Shown: positions 1 to 8,751, numbered from the stretch's first letter. The stretch is 64,000 nucleotides of DNA from an uncultured Blastocatellia bacterium (GCA_946480785.1 CAMLLD010000015.1:18255-82254); one strand, 5' to 3'. The notes: generated from the sequence alone by a model not told the origin. A program made the numbers and translations.

Positions 1-159
1 AATCTCGGCGTACTGCAAATCGCGGCGATCGCCGACGAACTCGAGCACCTCGAAAACCCGTGTGGTACTTCCGCTACGCAGTTATTGCAAAGCCTGGAAA
101 ACGAGTTTCGCCGCGTCAAAGAAATTCTCACTGCGGAGCGCCGGAATAGATCGCAATGA
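1..159 (+). CDS. Hpt (histidine phosphotransfer) domain protein, C-terminal end only
   Basis: The window opens inside a gene whose last 52 codons read in frame 1 and stop at 157-159. The visible residues begin at NLGVLQIAAIADELE and continue through a second amphipathic helix (QLLQSLENEFRRVKEIL). This matches the end of an Hpt four-helix bundle, where an NLG motif follows the phosphorylated histidine helix. The histidine itself lies outside the window. The stop overlaps the ATG of the next gene (ATGA), so the two are translationally coupled and probably form one phosphorelay with the REC-GGDEF protein. Whether this is a lone Hpt protein or the tail of a hybrid kinase cannot be seen. Confidence 0.7.
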   Translation, partial: NLGVLQIAAIADELEHLENPCGTSATQLLQSLENEFRRVKEILTAERRNRSQ

Positions 160-1109
160 AGATCCTGATTGCCGAGGATGATCCGGTTTCCTGTCGCATC
201 CTCTCCGCCAATCTGAAGAAGTGGGGCCACGACGTCGTCGTCACGCACAACGGCAACGACGCGTGGCGCGAACTGCACGCTCAAGGCGCGCCTCCGCTCG
301 CGATTCTCGATCGACTGATGCCCGACGTCGACGGTATCGAGATCTGCCGGCAACTGCGTCGCGAAAAAACCGACACGCCCGTGCACGTCATTCTGTTAAC
401 TTCACTGAACCGCAGAGAAGATCTGCTCGGAGGTCTCGAAGCGGGCGCTGACGACTATCTCACCAAACCACTCGACACTCACGAGCTGCGCGCGCGTTTA
501 CAATCCGCCGCGCGCATCCTCGAATTACAGGAGAACCTGCGCCAGCGCGTGCGCGAGCTCGAAGCGGCGATCGCGGAACGCAAACTCGCCGAAGAAGCGT
601 TGCGCAACCTGAGTCTCACGGACCAACTCACTGGTCTTTACAACTACCGCGGCTTTCTCAATCTCGCCGAACATCACGCGAAGACCAGCCGCCGCACGCA
701 AACGCGATCGCTTTTGATCTACGCCGACATGGACGGCCTTAAAGAGATCAACGACACGTTGGGCCATCGCGCGGGTTCGACCGCGATCAGCGCAGTCGCT
801 GATATTCTGCGGCGCACGTTTCGCGACTGCGACATCCTCGCGCGTCTCGGCGGCGATGAGTTTGCGGTGCTCGTCCCCAACATCAAACAAGCGGCGAGCA
901 CGACACTGCTCGAACGACTGGAAGGAAACCTTCGCAGTTACAACGAGGAAGCAGGCCAGGAGTTCACGGTCGCGCTCAGCATCGGCGCGGTGGAAATCGA
1001 TCATGAAGAAGCGTGGCACATCGAGGACCAGATGGCGCGCGCCGATGAAGTGATGTATCGCGAAAAGCGAAAGAAAAAAGGCCGGATGAAAGTGGCGTCA
1101 AAGACATGA
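156..1109 (+). CDS. Response regulator with REC and GGDEF domains (diguanylate cyclase)
   Basis: 317 aa, cytoplasmic. An N-terminal receiver domain (about 1-120) carries the acidic pair D8/D9, phosphoacceptor D52, T82 and K104. A short coiled linker (about 120-150) leads to a GGDEF domain (about 153-310) with an intact GGDEF signature at 232-236. An RxxD inhibitory site (RDCD, 223-226) lies five residues before it, so the enzyme should make cyclic di-GMP from two GTP and be subject to product inhibition. There is no EAL or HD-GYP domain. The start is fixed by the ATGA overlap with the Hpt gene, which suggests phosphotransfer from that Hpt to D52. A strong hairpin follows the stop. Activity is inferred from intact motifs. 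Confidence 0.93.
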   Translation: MKILIAEDDPVSCRILSANLKKWGHDVVVTHNGNDAWRELHAQGAPPLAILDRLMPDVDGIEICRQLRREKTDTPVHVILLTSLNRREDLLGGLEAGADDYLTKPLDTHELRARLQSAARILELQENLRQRVRELEAAIAERKLAEEALRNLSLTDQLTGLYNYRGFLNLAEHHAKTSRRTQTRSLLIYADMDGLKEINDTLGHRAGSTAISAVADILRRTFRDCDILARLGGDEFAVLVPNIKQAASTTLLERLEGNLRSYNEEAGQEFTVALSIGAVEIDHEEAWHIEDQMARADEVMYREKRKKKGRMKVASKT

Positions 1110-1135
1110 AAAGGCCCGCCGGTTAGCGGGCCTTT
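1110..1135. terminator. Bidirectional intrinsic terminator between convergent genes
   Basis: A perfect 10-bp stem (AAAGGCCCGC / GCGGGCCTTT) encloses a 6-nt loop directly after the REC-GGDEF stop and just before the stop of the minus-strand small gene. The A-run and T-run at the two ends let it act in both directions. Confidence 0.85.
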
Positions 1136-1138
1136 CGG

Positions 1139-1333
1139 TTATGGTTTCTTGGGTTTGTCCGGCTTGGGACGATTGTTGTTTTGCGGCGGGGGCCGGTTGT
1201 CTTTGCGATTCTCAATGACAACCACAGGTTCTTTGGGCGGCCGCTTGTCCTGATCCTTTCGCTGCGCAAACGCGCAAACCGATGCGACGACCAGTATCAC
1301 CAGCACCACAATTTGTCGCACCAACCTCATCAT
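1139..1333 (-). CDS. Small secreted proline-rich protein, function unknown
   Basis: 64 aa. A clear signal peptide (MMRLVRQ, then a hydrophobic core VVLVILVVASVCAFA, likely cleavage after AFA) is followed by a short, strongly charged tail rich in Pro, Lys, Arg, Asp and Asn, such as RPPPQNNNRPKPDKPKKP, with no cysteines and no recognisable fold. The start is supported by a perfect AGGAGG at about 1345-1350, eleven bases upstream, so the gene is real despite its size. It faces the REC-GGDEF gene and shares its terminator. The 188 bases upstream (1334-1521) contain nothing else I can identify. No function can be assigned; a disordered envelope peptide is the safest description. Confidence 0.65.
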   Translation of the reverse strand: MMRLVRQIVVLVILVVASVCAFAQRKDQDKRPPKEPVVVIENRKDNRPPPQNNNRPKPDKPKKP

Positions 1334-1521
1334 TTTAGCCGTTGCCTCCTCATGCTATTTGCGCGCATGGGAGGGAGAAAGAGACGCGCCGTCACGAAAG
1401 GCTGCAATATAAATGCCACAAAGGATCGAGCGCCGCGGGCGCGTATTTACGCGGAAAGTCTAACAACTCACGCCCAAATTCGCACGGTTTCGAGTTAGGT
1501 CGCACCTTATCGTGCAAGGCT

Positions 1522-3741
1522 TTACCGCCTCACTGTGACACTGAGAGTTCCAATATTCCCGCTCGTATCGTAGCTTCTCAACGAGATCGTGTGCTCGCCG
1601 GGGCCGAGCCCGCTGAATTCCACCGTGTACGTTTCGTGTCCGCTATCGGCGATCCCGTCGTCCGGAAAAACCGGAATCCACGTCGCGCCGTCGAGGCTCG
1701 CGTCCGCCTTTTTGATCTTGCCGGTCGCGTCGTCAACTGAAAACACGAGCCGTACCGCGTCGCGATTCAACTGCGGTTGGCCCACGGCTTTGACGACCGG
1801 CGGCGTATTATCGATGTCTATCGGTTCGCTCAAACGTTCGCCCGTCAGCTTCTGTCCCGGCGGATTGTCCGGCGCGTCTGACGCGACGACCTTGATGATG
1901 TAACGTCCGTCGGCGAGCGCCGCGCCGTCGATCGTGTAAAAGTTTTCGCGCAGATTGTCCTTCAACAAGCGGAACGTCTGTTCGTTGAGAGCGCGATAAT
2001 AGATCGCGTATTCGAGCGTATCGGAATTGCGATCTTCAGCCTGCCATTGAAACGAGCGCGCGCCGCGTTGATAGAAACGACGCGGCGGCACTTGCGCCAC
2101 TGGTCCAAACACCGACGGATCGAGACCCGATGATTCGACGTTGGGATCCACTGTCGTCTGCGTCATCTGTTGTAGACCAACACCGACCGGCAACACCGTG
2201 ATCGACAAAACTTCCGGCGCGACGTTGCGCGGCAGATAAGCGACACTCACGTCTTCGAGCCAGGCCGGAGTTGATGCTGAAGCGCCGGAGCGCACGGTCG
2301 CGCGCCACTGAATGAAACGAGCGCGCGGACTCGCGATCTGGTTTCCTTCCGGATCGCGATACCCCGCGCTCCAATCACTCCACGTTGCATCGGGCCGTTC
2401 ACCGTTGCCGGTGCGCGTTTGCACTTCAACCGCGCCCGTGCCGCGCCACCAGATACGGCCCCACGAAGCCGTCAGCTTTGCATCTCGCACCGGCGACTCG
2501 TACGTTCCTTCGTTGACGAGTTCATTGCCGAAGCGAAACAGTTTTCCCTGGTTGCTCGAGGCCGCGTAGACCTGGTTGTTCCTCACGAGCAGCGACGAGA
2601 TCTGTCCTTCGGGAGATTGCAGCAGCAACGTGTCGCGCCCGTCGTTCGTGACGGAATAGATGCGTCCCTTGTCGGCAGTGCCAATCAACACGCTGCCCGG
2701 TTGCAACGACGGAGCGATCGCGAAAGCGGTTACAGTCGGCGAACTCCAGACAACGTCGGTCGCGCCGTCGGGAAGAATGCGAAACACCGCACTGCGCGCG
2801 TTGGAAAGATCGCTGCGGCTGCGCGTCGTTCCGGTTTGGTTTTGCAGCGGTTGTCCGCTCTCGTCGATCGCGGTGATCGTGACGGACGTGGTCGTCGTTG
2901 TGGTATCGGTTGGCTGCGGTGTCGGCGCAGGCGACGTCGAGGGAGCGCGCGCAGTTGAAGCGGCGTCGCTCAGTGCGAGCGCGTAGATCGAACCATCGGC
3001 CGCGGGCGCGAGCGCGTGAATCTCGCGGAGTTGCGTGTCGAACAAAGCGAACGTTTTGCCTTCGGGCGACACACGCAAAACGAGGCCACCTGAATCTGTG
3101 CCGGCGATCAGGTCTCCGTTGGGCGTTACCGCAAGCGAGATGACGTGCGTTTGCGTCGTGTTCACGAGCAACGACGACTCGGGCGTCGCGCCCGCTGTTT
3201 TCACGCGATAGAGCTTGCCGCTGTCGCCCGTGCCGACCGCGAGCGAACCGTCGTTCATCACTGCCAACGACCAGATGTACTTGTCGCCGGGATCGAAGTA
3301 GACGTCTGCTTTGCCGTCCGCGCCGATGCGATAGACCTTGCCGTCGGGCGACGTGCCGGCGAACACCGAACCATCGCGTCCGATCGCGAGTGCGGTGACG
3401 TCGAGCTCCGGCGCATCGTACAACAGCGAGCCGGCGCCGTTCGCAGTGATCTTGAAAGTCTTGCCGTCGTGACCGGTGCCGAGATAGACGTTGCCCTGGT
3501 TATCGATCGCGGTGGACCAAACGTATGTCTGCTGCGTGTTGAAAACTTCGTTGAGCTTCGGCGCGAGCATCAACACGCCCGTGTCGCTGATCGAAACGCC
3601 TCGCGCATCGCCTTTGAGCAGTTCGGTGCGGCCGCTGGTTTCCCAGAGCACCGGTTGTCCCGCGCGCGCGCCCGCGAACGCGAGCAGCACGAGCAGACAG
3701 GTAGTTACGACGGGGATGCTTCTTCGTGTTTTGGTGATCAT
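1522..3741 (-). CDS. Secreted beta-propeller protein with C-terminal Ig/Fn3-like region
   Basis: 739 aa. A signal peptide (about 1-27, ending GARAG) leads into repeats of about 45 residues with the pattern G-x-V-Y-x-G-T-x-x-D-G-K-x-Y/F-x-I, separated by phrases such as ALAIGRDGSVFAGTSPDGK. This is the look of a PQQ/WD40/NHL-type propeller (about 60-400). A Ser/Thr/Pro linker near 265-290 interrupts the propeller. The C-terminal half has beta-rich stretches (WRGTGAVEVQTRTGN; YAIYYRALNEQTFR) resembling fibronectin or two-component-propeller Y_Y_Y domains. No catalytic motif is evident, so a binding or sensor-like extracytoplasmic role is likely. It is last in a minus-strand run, 7 bases after the ThiF-like gene. 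Confidence 0.75.
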   Translation of the reverse strand: MITKTRRSIPVVTTCLLVLLAFAGARAGQPVLWETSGRTELLKGDARGVSISDTGVLMLAPKLNEVFNTQQTYVWSTAIDNQGNVYLGTGHDGKTFKITANGAGSLLYDAPELDVTALAIGRDGSVFAGTSPDGKVYRIGADGKADVYFDPGDKYIWSLAVMNDGSLAVGTGDSGKLYRVKTAGATPESSLLVNTTQTHVISLAVTPNGDLIAGTDSGGLVLRVSPEGKTFALFDTQLREIHALAPAADGSIYALALSDAASTARAPSTSPAPTPQPTDTTTTTTSVTITAIDESGQPLQNQTGTTRSRSDLSNARSAVFRILPDGATDVVWSSPTVTAFAIAPSLQPGSVLIGTADKGRIYSVTNDGRDTLLLQSPEGQISSLLVRNNQVYAASSNQGKLFRFGNELVNEGTYESPVRDAKLTASWGRIWWRGTGAVEVQTRTGNGERPDATWSDWSAGYRDPEGNQIASPRARFIQWRATVRSGASASTPAWLEDVSVAYLPRNVAPEVLSITVLPVGVGLQQMTQTTVDPNVESSGLDPSVFGPVAQVPPRRFYQRGARSFQWQAEDRNSDTLEYAIYYRALNEQTFRLLKDNLRENFYTIDGAALADGRYIIKVVASDAPDNPPGQKLTGERLSEPIDIDNTPPVVKAVGQPQLNRDAVRLVFSVDDATGKIKKADASLDGATWIPVFPDDGIADSGHETYTVEFSGLGPGEHTISLRSYDTSGNIGTLSVTVRR

Positions 3742-3748
3742 CGTTTGG

Positions 3749-4768
3749 TCAGTTTCCTATGTACTTGGCGTAGAGCGAACGGGCCGTCGCGATTTGGTCC
3801 GTGCCGCGCACGATTGAGCGCGCATCCTGAAAAACGGTCAGCTCGAATGGTCCAGTCTTAAAGCGCAAGAGATATTCATTGAACTTCACGTCGCCCGAGG
3901 GTCGCAGCCGTTCGGCAAGCGACGAGAAGTTAACGGTAGTTGGTTGCGAAGGAGAGATCTGAATGGCGTCGCGACCGCAGAGCACGGCGGCAGTTTCGGC
4001 TGACGTGGGCGAAAGAGTTTCGAACTGGCCCAGGCCGCAGGTCGGACAGTCCGGATGCGGCGCGGCGAGTTTGATCTTGCGCCACTCGTTTTGCCAGACG
4101 TCGAATTGCATCAGCGAGCCGTGAAGATCGTCGAAGTTTTCGGTCAGGAGTTTAAGTGCTTCGGCGACCTGGACCGCGGAGACGATGTTGATGATCGGCA
4201 TGATCACGCCGGCGGTGTCGCAGGTTGGGGCACTCGCCGCGGGTGGCGCTTCTTCGAACACGCAACGCAAGCAGGCGGTTTGTTGCGGGCGAATCGTCAT
4301 CGTGACGCCGTATGAGCCGACGGCCGCGCCGTAAATCCAGTTCGTTTCATGCTTCACGCAAGCGTCATTGATGAGATAACGCGTCGCGAAGTTGTCGGTG
4401 CCGTCGAGGACGAGATCGCAGTCCGCGATCAACTGTTCGATGTTTGAGTGATTGACGTCGGCGACGTGTGGTTCGATCTCAATGCTGGAGTTGATCTGGC
4501 GCAGATGGTTGGCGGCGGCGATGGCTTTCGGCAGACGCTTCTCGGCGTCGGTTTCGGTGAACATCGTCTGGCGTTGCAGGTTTGAAGGCTCGACGAAGTC
4601 GCGATCGACGATGCGGATGCGACCGACACCGGCGCGACAGAGCGATTCGGCGTGCGCGGTACCGAGTGCGCCGCAACCGACGATCAGCACACGCGTCGCG
4701 AGGAGTTTGCGCTGTCCTTCTTCACCGATCGGATTGAACAGGATTTGTCGGCTATAGCGATCGTTCAC
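3749..4768 (-). CDS. ThiF/MoeB/HesA-family E1-like adenylyltransferase
   Basis: 339 aa, GTG start. The fold is an ATP-dependent E1-like enzyme: RYSRQILFNPIGEEGQ at the N terminus, the nucleotide loop VLIVGCGALGT, the D-R-D-x-V-E-x-S-N-L-Q-R-Q segment, and DGTDNFATRYLIND. Zinc-binding pairs CLRC and CPTC are present, as is the cysteine of TCDTAGV, which aligns with the acceptor cysteine of ThiF/MoeB. Such proteins adenylate the C-terminal Gly-Gly of ThiS or MoaD for thiamine or molybdopterin synthesis. An extra C-terminal domain of about 80 residues ending in DARSIVRGTDQIATARSLYAKYIG is seen in many stand-alone MoeB/ThiF proteins. No ThiS, MoaD or other thi/moa gene is nearby, so the partner is unknown. 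It lies 25 bases after AroD-AroE. Confidence 0.88.
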   Translation of the reverse strand: MNDRYSRQILFNPIGEEGQRKLLATRVLIVGCGALGTAHAESLCRAGVGRIRIVDRDFVEPSNLQRQTMFTETDAEKRLPKAIAAANHLRQINSSIEIEPHVADVNHSNIEQLIADCDLVLDGTDNFATRYLINDACVKHETNWIYGAAVGSYGVTMTIRPQQTACLRCVFEEAPPAASAPTCDTAGVIMPIINIVSAVQVAEALKLLTENFDDLHGSLMQFDVWQNEWRKIKLAAPHPDCPTCGLGQFETLSPTSAETAAVLCGRDAIQISPSQPTTVNFSSLAERLRPSGDVKFNEYLLRFKTGPFELTVFQDARSIVRGTDQIATARSLYAKYIGN

Positions 4769-4793
4769 TGCGGTTTCAGTATAACAGGAACGA

Positions 4794-6266
4794 TCAACGC
4801 CGGAGAGCGGCTAGGCCCGCGTCGTACATGAGTGTCGCTGCGGGCGACTTTCCCGTCCATAGTTGGAACTGAAGCTCGGCTTGAGTCGCGAGCATCTCTA
4901 GCCCCCCGAGCGTTTCGGAGCCGGCTTCGCGCGCCTCTTTCAGGAACTGCGTTTCGATCGGGTTGTAGACGAGATCGTAGACCAGCTTCGCCCCACCTAG
5001 CTGATCCGCTACAGCGATCGTCCGTCCGACAAGTTCTCCCGAACCGACCGGGGTGGTGTTGATGACCACGTCGTAGTCTCTGAACGAGGCGTCTTGGACC
5101 GGCTCAAACGTCACGTTGAACTCGGTCGCCAACGCTTCAACGTTGGGTCGAGTGCGCGCAAACAGCGCCACTTTCGCGTGTTCCTTTTTCAACGCCCACA
5201 CCGCCGCGCGCGCTGCGCCACCTGCCCCAATCACCGCCACCGACAAACCACTCAAAGACCCGACGCGTTTGCGCAATGGCTCGATCAGTCCGTGAACGTC
5301 CGTGTTATATCCACGTAGCTCGTCGCCTTCGACTACGATCGTATTAACCGCGCCAATCTCCTGCGCTTCCGGCTCGATCCAATCGAGCAACTTCATCACG
5401 CTGGATTTATGCGGCGCGGTCACACTCAACCCGCGCAAGTTCCAATCAAGCTCGCGCGTCCGCGGGTGGACCATGCGCGCAATGAACGACTCGACATCGC
5501 GTACTTCCAGCGGCAGATAAACTCCATTGACGCCTTCCGCCGCGAACGCAGCGTTGTGCATGTGCGGTGAGACGGAGTGCGTGACCGGCAGTCCCACCAA
5601 TCCGCAGATCATCGTGTCGTCGTTGATGTCGTCGATGCGATAAACCGAACGAAGCTGTCGCGCGTTGACCTGGCCCGGCGCCGTGGCGCTCTCGTCTTCT
5701 AAAGATCCGTACGTCAGAAACGAGCCACGTGCTGGGCCGAGAATCCGCGTCGCCACACCCGCGTCACCCATCGCGATCGCAATGAGGTTGCGACCCTCGT
5801 TTCGCGCCCGGTCCAACAAACGAAAGATGCGGATGCAATCAGTAATCTCCGTTGCCTGCACCGCGATCTTCACGACGTGCGCAGGCGTCGCCGCTAGTCG
5901 TTCGTAGAGTTGTTCCAGATCCTCAGGAACACCACTGAAGTCGTGATGCGAAACGATTACTCTTGCCCAATCATTAACAGCGAGGTCAGATTCAATATCG
6001 AAGAGGGTTCTTAGATCGGATCTCCAATCCCCATTCCAAAAAGTCTTCCGTTCAGCGCGACTCAGAACACGGTGACCGCCCTGTTCGGACGGCCGAAACG
6101 TCAGGATTATTGGAGCCGCTTGTGTACGGTTGATGGATTCAAGGCAGGTGATGAGTTCACTTTCCTCAACGAGACAATCAAGCCGCAGCTCAATAATATC
6201 TGCCACTTCGCGCGCGCGCGTGCACGCTGCCCTGACGTCCGCAAAACTCTTCGCGCAGACCGGCAC
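4794..6266 (-). CDS. aroDE: Fused 3-dehydroquinate dehydratase (type I) / shikimate dehydrogenase
   Basis: 490 aa bifunctional shikimate-pathway enzyme. Residues about 1-210 are type I AroD: E26 in IIELRLD, His107/108 in VIVSHHDF and the Schiff-base lysine K133 in VVKIAVQA. Residues about 218-490 are AroE: GLVGLPVTHSVSPHMHN (shikimate-binding serines), catalytic K287 in SVTAPHKSS, D323 in GYNTDVHG, the NADP loop GAGGAA (347-352) and NTTPVG. One chain therefore dehydrates dehydroquinate and reduces dehydroshikimate. The same order is known in plants, chlamydiae and some other bacteria. The start is a GTG; two residues upstream (CV) would also fit the family, so the true N terminus may differ slightly. 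It follows the zinc-ribbon gene by 32 bases. Confidence 0.93.
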   Translation of the reverse strand: MPVCAKSFADVRAACTRAREVADIIELRLDCLVEESELITCLESINRTQAAPIILTFRPSEQGGHRVLSRAERKTFWNGDWRSDLRTLFDIESDLAVNDWARVIVSHHDFSGVPEDLEQLYERLAATPAHVVKIAVQATEITDCIRIFRLLDRARNEGRNLIAIAMGDAGVATRILGPARGSFLTYGSLEDESATAPGQVNARQLRSVYRIDDINDDTMICGLVGLPVTHSVSPHMHNAAFAAEGVNGVYLPLEVRDVESFIARMVHPRTRELDWNLRGLSVTAPHKSSVMKLLDWIEPEAQEIGAVNTIVVEGDELRGYNTDVHGLIEPLRKRVGSLSGLSVAVIGAGGAARAAVWALKKEHAKVALFARTRPNVEALATEFNVTFEPVQDASFRDYDVVINTTPVGSGELVGRTIAVADQLGGAKLVYDLVYNPIETQFLKEAREAGSETLGGLEMLATQAELQFQLWTGKSPAATLMYDAGLAALRR

Positions 6267-6298
6267 ACATACGCGGGTTCTTGTGCTTCTTTGTGGCT

Positions 6299-6844
6299 CT
6301 ATTTTCGTTCCTGAGTTTCGAGGTGTCTCGTGGGTGCTTCAACTCCGAGATGGCGGGTCGTTCCTTCAGTCACACTCGGCACCGGCGGATGAAGTTCGCC
6401 GGTTCTGCGCGGCAACTGCGGCGGCGTCACGGGCGCCGATTGCATCACCGGCGCGGACTGCATCAACGGCAGGCGCGGCGGCATCATCGCCTCGCGCTTC
6501 TCTCGTTCTTTAAGACGCATAAACTGCGCGACGCCCTTGGCCATCAGCGAAAACGCCGGAATCAACATCCAGAACCACCACGTCGCGCCGATCGATCGCG
6601 ACAAAGCAATCGCGATGATCAGAAACGCCACGCCCATGAACATGCTTTTCATCGCCGACTCAAGCGTCAACGGCTTACCGCGCTTTCCCGGTTTATAGTC
6701 TTCTTCGAGCAGCTCCTGCGGGTGTGGTTGCGGTTGGACCATCTGCCCCGTCAACGCCTGAGGAACGAGACTGATGTTTGCTCCACAGACGCGGCAGAAA
6801 CTCGCGCCTTCGAGATTTTGCGTTGCGCATTTAGGACAGAACAT
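6299..6844 (-). CDS. Zinc-ribbon membrane protein, function unknown
   Basis: 181 aa. A classic N-terminal zinc ribbon (MFCPKCATQN...FCRVCG, two CxxC pairs within the first 20 residues) is followed by a Pro/Gln-rich linker and two hydrophobic segments (about 66-85 and 88-105). The tail is long, basic and Pro/Gln-rich and includes a short direct repeat (MQSAPVMQSAPV). This architecture is common for small bacterial membrane proteins of unknown role. The start overlaps the end of rlmB by 14 bases, which implies coupling to it. No enzymatic motif is visible. Identification rests on domain appearance only. Confidence 0.7.
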   Translation of the reverse strand: MFCPKCATQNLEGASFCRVCGANISLVPQALTGQMVQPQPHPQELLEEDYKPGKRGKPLTLESAMKSMFMGVAFLIIAIALSRSIGATWWFWMLIPAFSLMAKGVAQFMRLKEREKREAMMPPRLPLMQSAPVMQSAPVTPPQLPRRTGELHPPVPSVTEGTTRHLGVEAPTRHLETQERK

Positions 6845-7682
6845 CTGATTTAGCCTCGCTCTCTGACCTTTTTTGGTGAGAATCTCGCTGGCGTCTCGCT
6901 TCGTAAAGCAGCACGCCGGCCGCTACCGAAACATTCAACGAATCCAAATTTCCGACCACGGGTATACGGACAAGCGTATCGCAATGTTCTCGCACGAGCC
7001 GGTGCAGCCCGTGCCCTTCATTCCCAAGAAAGATCGCCGCCGGGAGCGTCCAGTCCCACTCGGTATACGATTGCTTCGCATCCGCGGCCGTGCCAACGAC
7101 CCAAATGTTACGTTCTTTCAACTGCTCTATCAATCTCACGAGATTCGTGACGCGCGCTACCGGCACGTATTCCAAAGCACCGGCCGCCGTCTTCGCGACC
7201 ACTCCTGTCAACCCGACCGCGCGACGCTCGGCGATGAAGACACCATGCACGCCTGCACACTCGGCAGTGCGCAACATCGATCCCATGTTGCGCGGATCCT
7301 CGATGCCGTCTAAGCCCAAAACCAGCGGCGGATCCGCCGTGCCGACCCTTGAGGCGAGCGAATCCAGCAGTTCATCGGCGTCCGCATAATGCGCCGCTGC
7401 GATGCGCGCCATCACGCCCTGATGCCGCGCGTCGCCGAGCGTGCGATCGAGATCGAAACGCGGCACACGCTGCACGGGCACACCCTTCTCGCGCGCGAGC
7501 TCCAACACCGCTTTCAAACGATCGACGTGCGCGGTTTGCAGAATCGCGATCGACTCGACTTGCCGCTTTCCGGCGCGCAAGGCTTCGAGCACGGCGTTGA
7601 CGCCGTAGATGACGTTCTGTTGCGCTGGACCACGCGGTTCGGTAGTTTCGCGATCGTGTTGATGTGGGCGGCGTCGAGACAT
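6831..7682 (-). CDS. rlmB: TrmH/SpoU-family 23S rRNA (guanosine-2'-O-)-methyltransferase, RlmB type
   Basis: 283 aa. An N-terminal substrate-binding domain begins at NVIYGVNAVLEALRAGKR, the RlmB hallmark, and is followed by the trefoil-knot SPOUT domain. All three SpoU motifs are present: GIEDPRNMGSMLRTAECAG, IFLGNEGHGL and PVVGNLDSLNVSVAAGVLLYE. The enzyme uses S-adenosylmethionine to 2'-O-methylate a guanosine, G2251 in E. coli 23S rRNA. The reading frame is open further upstream to 7835, but the ATG at 7682 is chosen because it overlaps the preceding stop (TGATG) and places the conserved N terminus correctly. Members that act on tRNA are similar, so the exact nucleotide is inferred. Confidence 0.92.
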   Translation of the reverse strand: MSRRRPHQHDRETTEPRGPAQQNVIYGVNAVLEALRAGKRQVESIAILQTAHVDRLKAVLELAREKGVPVQRVPRFDLDRTLGDARHQGVMARIAAAHYADADELLDSLASRVGTADPPLVLGLDGIEDPRNMGSMLRTAECAGVHGVFIAERRAVGLTGVVAKTAAGALEYVPVARVTNLVRLIEQLKERNIWVVGTAADAKQSYTEWDWTLPAAIFLGNEGHGLHRLVREHCDTLVRIPVVGNLDSLNVSVAAGVLLYEARRQRDSHQKRSESEAKSDVLS

Positions 7683-8611
7683 CAGTCGAGTGGGTGAGTT
7701 GCCAGGTGGAAGAGCAGGCGCGAGTAGCGTGTGAATTGGCTCTCGTTGCTGTGGATCGTAGCCGTGTCGAGACTGAGTTTCCCCGGGCGTTCGCGACGCC
7801 AGCCGCTCGACTGTATTTCCTGCTCGGGACCCCAAACAAGATCGAGCAACGGACGCATTCGGTTGTAGGAGTCATCGAGTCGGGCGTTCGTAGCGTTAGC
7901 ATTCAACACGCGTTGCAGGGTTGCGATGTTCTCGGTTGCGAGTAGGGTCTTCTCGCGGCCTAGACACGAGAAGTCAAAACCGTTTGCCTGTACGCGCCAC
8001 GTTTCCGAATGCCCTGAGACGTAAAGATCGATTACCGCTTCGTCGCTGAACAACTCACTCGTATCGAGAATCTCGTTCTCCGCGCCTCGGCTCTTTACCT
8101 CCTTCACTTCAACGCGCTTCTCCACGAGTCGTCCCGTAACGATTAAGGCAATGTTGGACCACGTGACATCTACTTCGTTCGTTATCTGACCCGGATTGAT
8201 GACCAACATCGATTCGTCAAAACTCAACGACCGCACTCGCACGACCGCGCCTTCATCGGTCAACGTAATGACGCGAAAGCCCGCCGTTTGCAGTCGATCC
8301 GCAATCAACTCGGCCTCTCCACGACTTGCCGTTCGCGCCAACGGCAACGCAACGCCTTCAGCCAAAATGCGCTCAAGACCGTCTTGCTCCAACCTCAAGA
8401 ACGTAGCCGCATCCTCGATCGCTTTACGACTAAGAACCTCGTTACCAGGCAAGACGATCGTGTTGTAACCTAACTCGTGTTTCTCAGGTCGACGCAGCAC
8501 GGGCGTGCGCAAGCGCGCGGATGATTCCGTCAGCGGTAAGGGTACGCTACAGTACATACAGTTGATGCGCGTCGGAGGATTTGCCCGCAAACATTCTTCG
8601 CACCGAATCAT
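7682..8611 (-). CDS. Zinc-ribbon protein, conserved-looking, function unknown
   Basis: About 309 aa from the ATG at 8611. It starts with a zinc ribbon (MIRCEECLRANPP...NCMYCSVPLP). It then has a helical segment (LRLEQDGLERILAEG) and a block that resembles small alpha/beta substrate- or protein-binding modules (LPLARTASRGEAELIADRLQTAGFRV). The second half is beta-rich (VVRVRSLSFDESMLVINPGQIT). The C-terminal third includes WRVQANGFDFSCLG and a helical end. I do not recognise the family. The start was chosen for the adjacent CGGAG and because the zinc ribbon begins there; a TTG at 8707 would add 32 residues. The stop overlaps the rlmB ATG, so a link to RNA or ribosome function is a reasonable guess. 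Confidence 0.65.
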   Translation of the reverse strand: MIRCEECLRANPPTRINCMYCSVPLPLTESSARLRTPVLRRPEKHELGYNTIVLPGNEVLSRKAIEDAATFLRLEQDGLERILAEGVALPLARTASRGEAELIADRLQTAGFRVITLTDEGAVVRVRSLSFDESMLVINPGQITNEVDVTWSNIALIVTGRLVEKRVEVKEVKSRGAENEILDTSELFSDEAVIDLYVSGHSETWRVQANGFDFSCLGREKTLLATENIATLQRVLNANATNARLDDSYNRMRPLLDLVWGPEQEIQSSGWRRERPGKLSLDTATIHSNESQFTRYSRLLFHLATHPLD

Positions 8612-8751
8612 TTGCTCCGGTGCGAAAGCTTGCGGCTCGGATGCTGTTAATGGTCCAAGCACGGAGAGACGAATGTTTTCGTTATCTTTAGGCAACAGCT
8701 CCTCCAAGTATTTTGATTATACGACGACACTGTAAAATTCGAGGCGAGTTA

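Noticed and set aside
525..1019. Long antisense frames under the REC-GGDEF, hemL, polA and other genes
   Set aside because: They are shadows of GC-rich codon bias on real genes and lack start signals and domain content.
4769..4793. TATACT just upstream of the ThiF-like GTG as a promoter
   Set aside because: No -35 at a proper distance, and the gene sits 25 bases behind aroDE in the same direction.
7683..7835. Longer rlmB start at 7835
   Set aside because: The added 51 residues overlap the preceding gene completely and precede the conserved RlmB N terminus.
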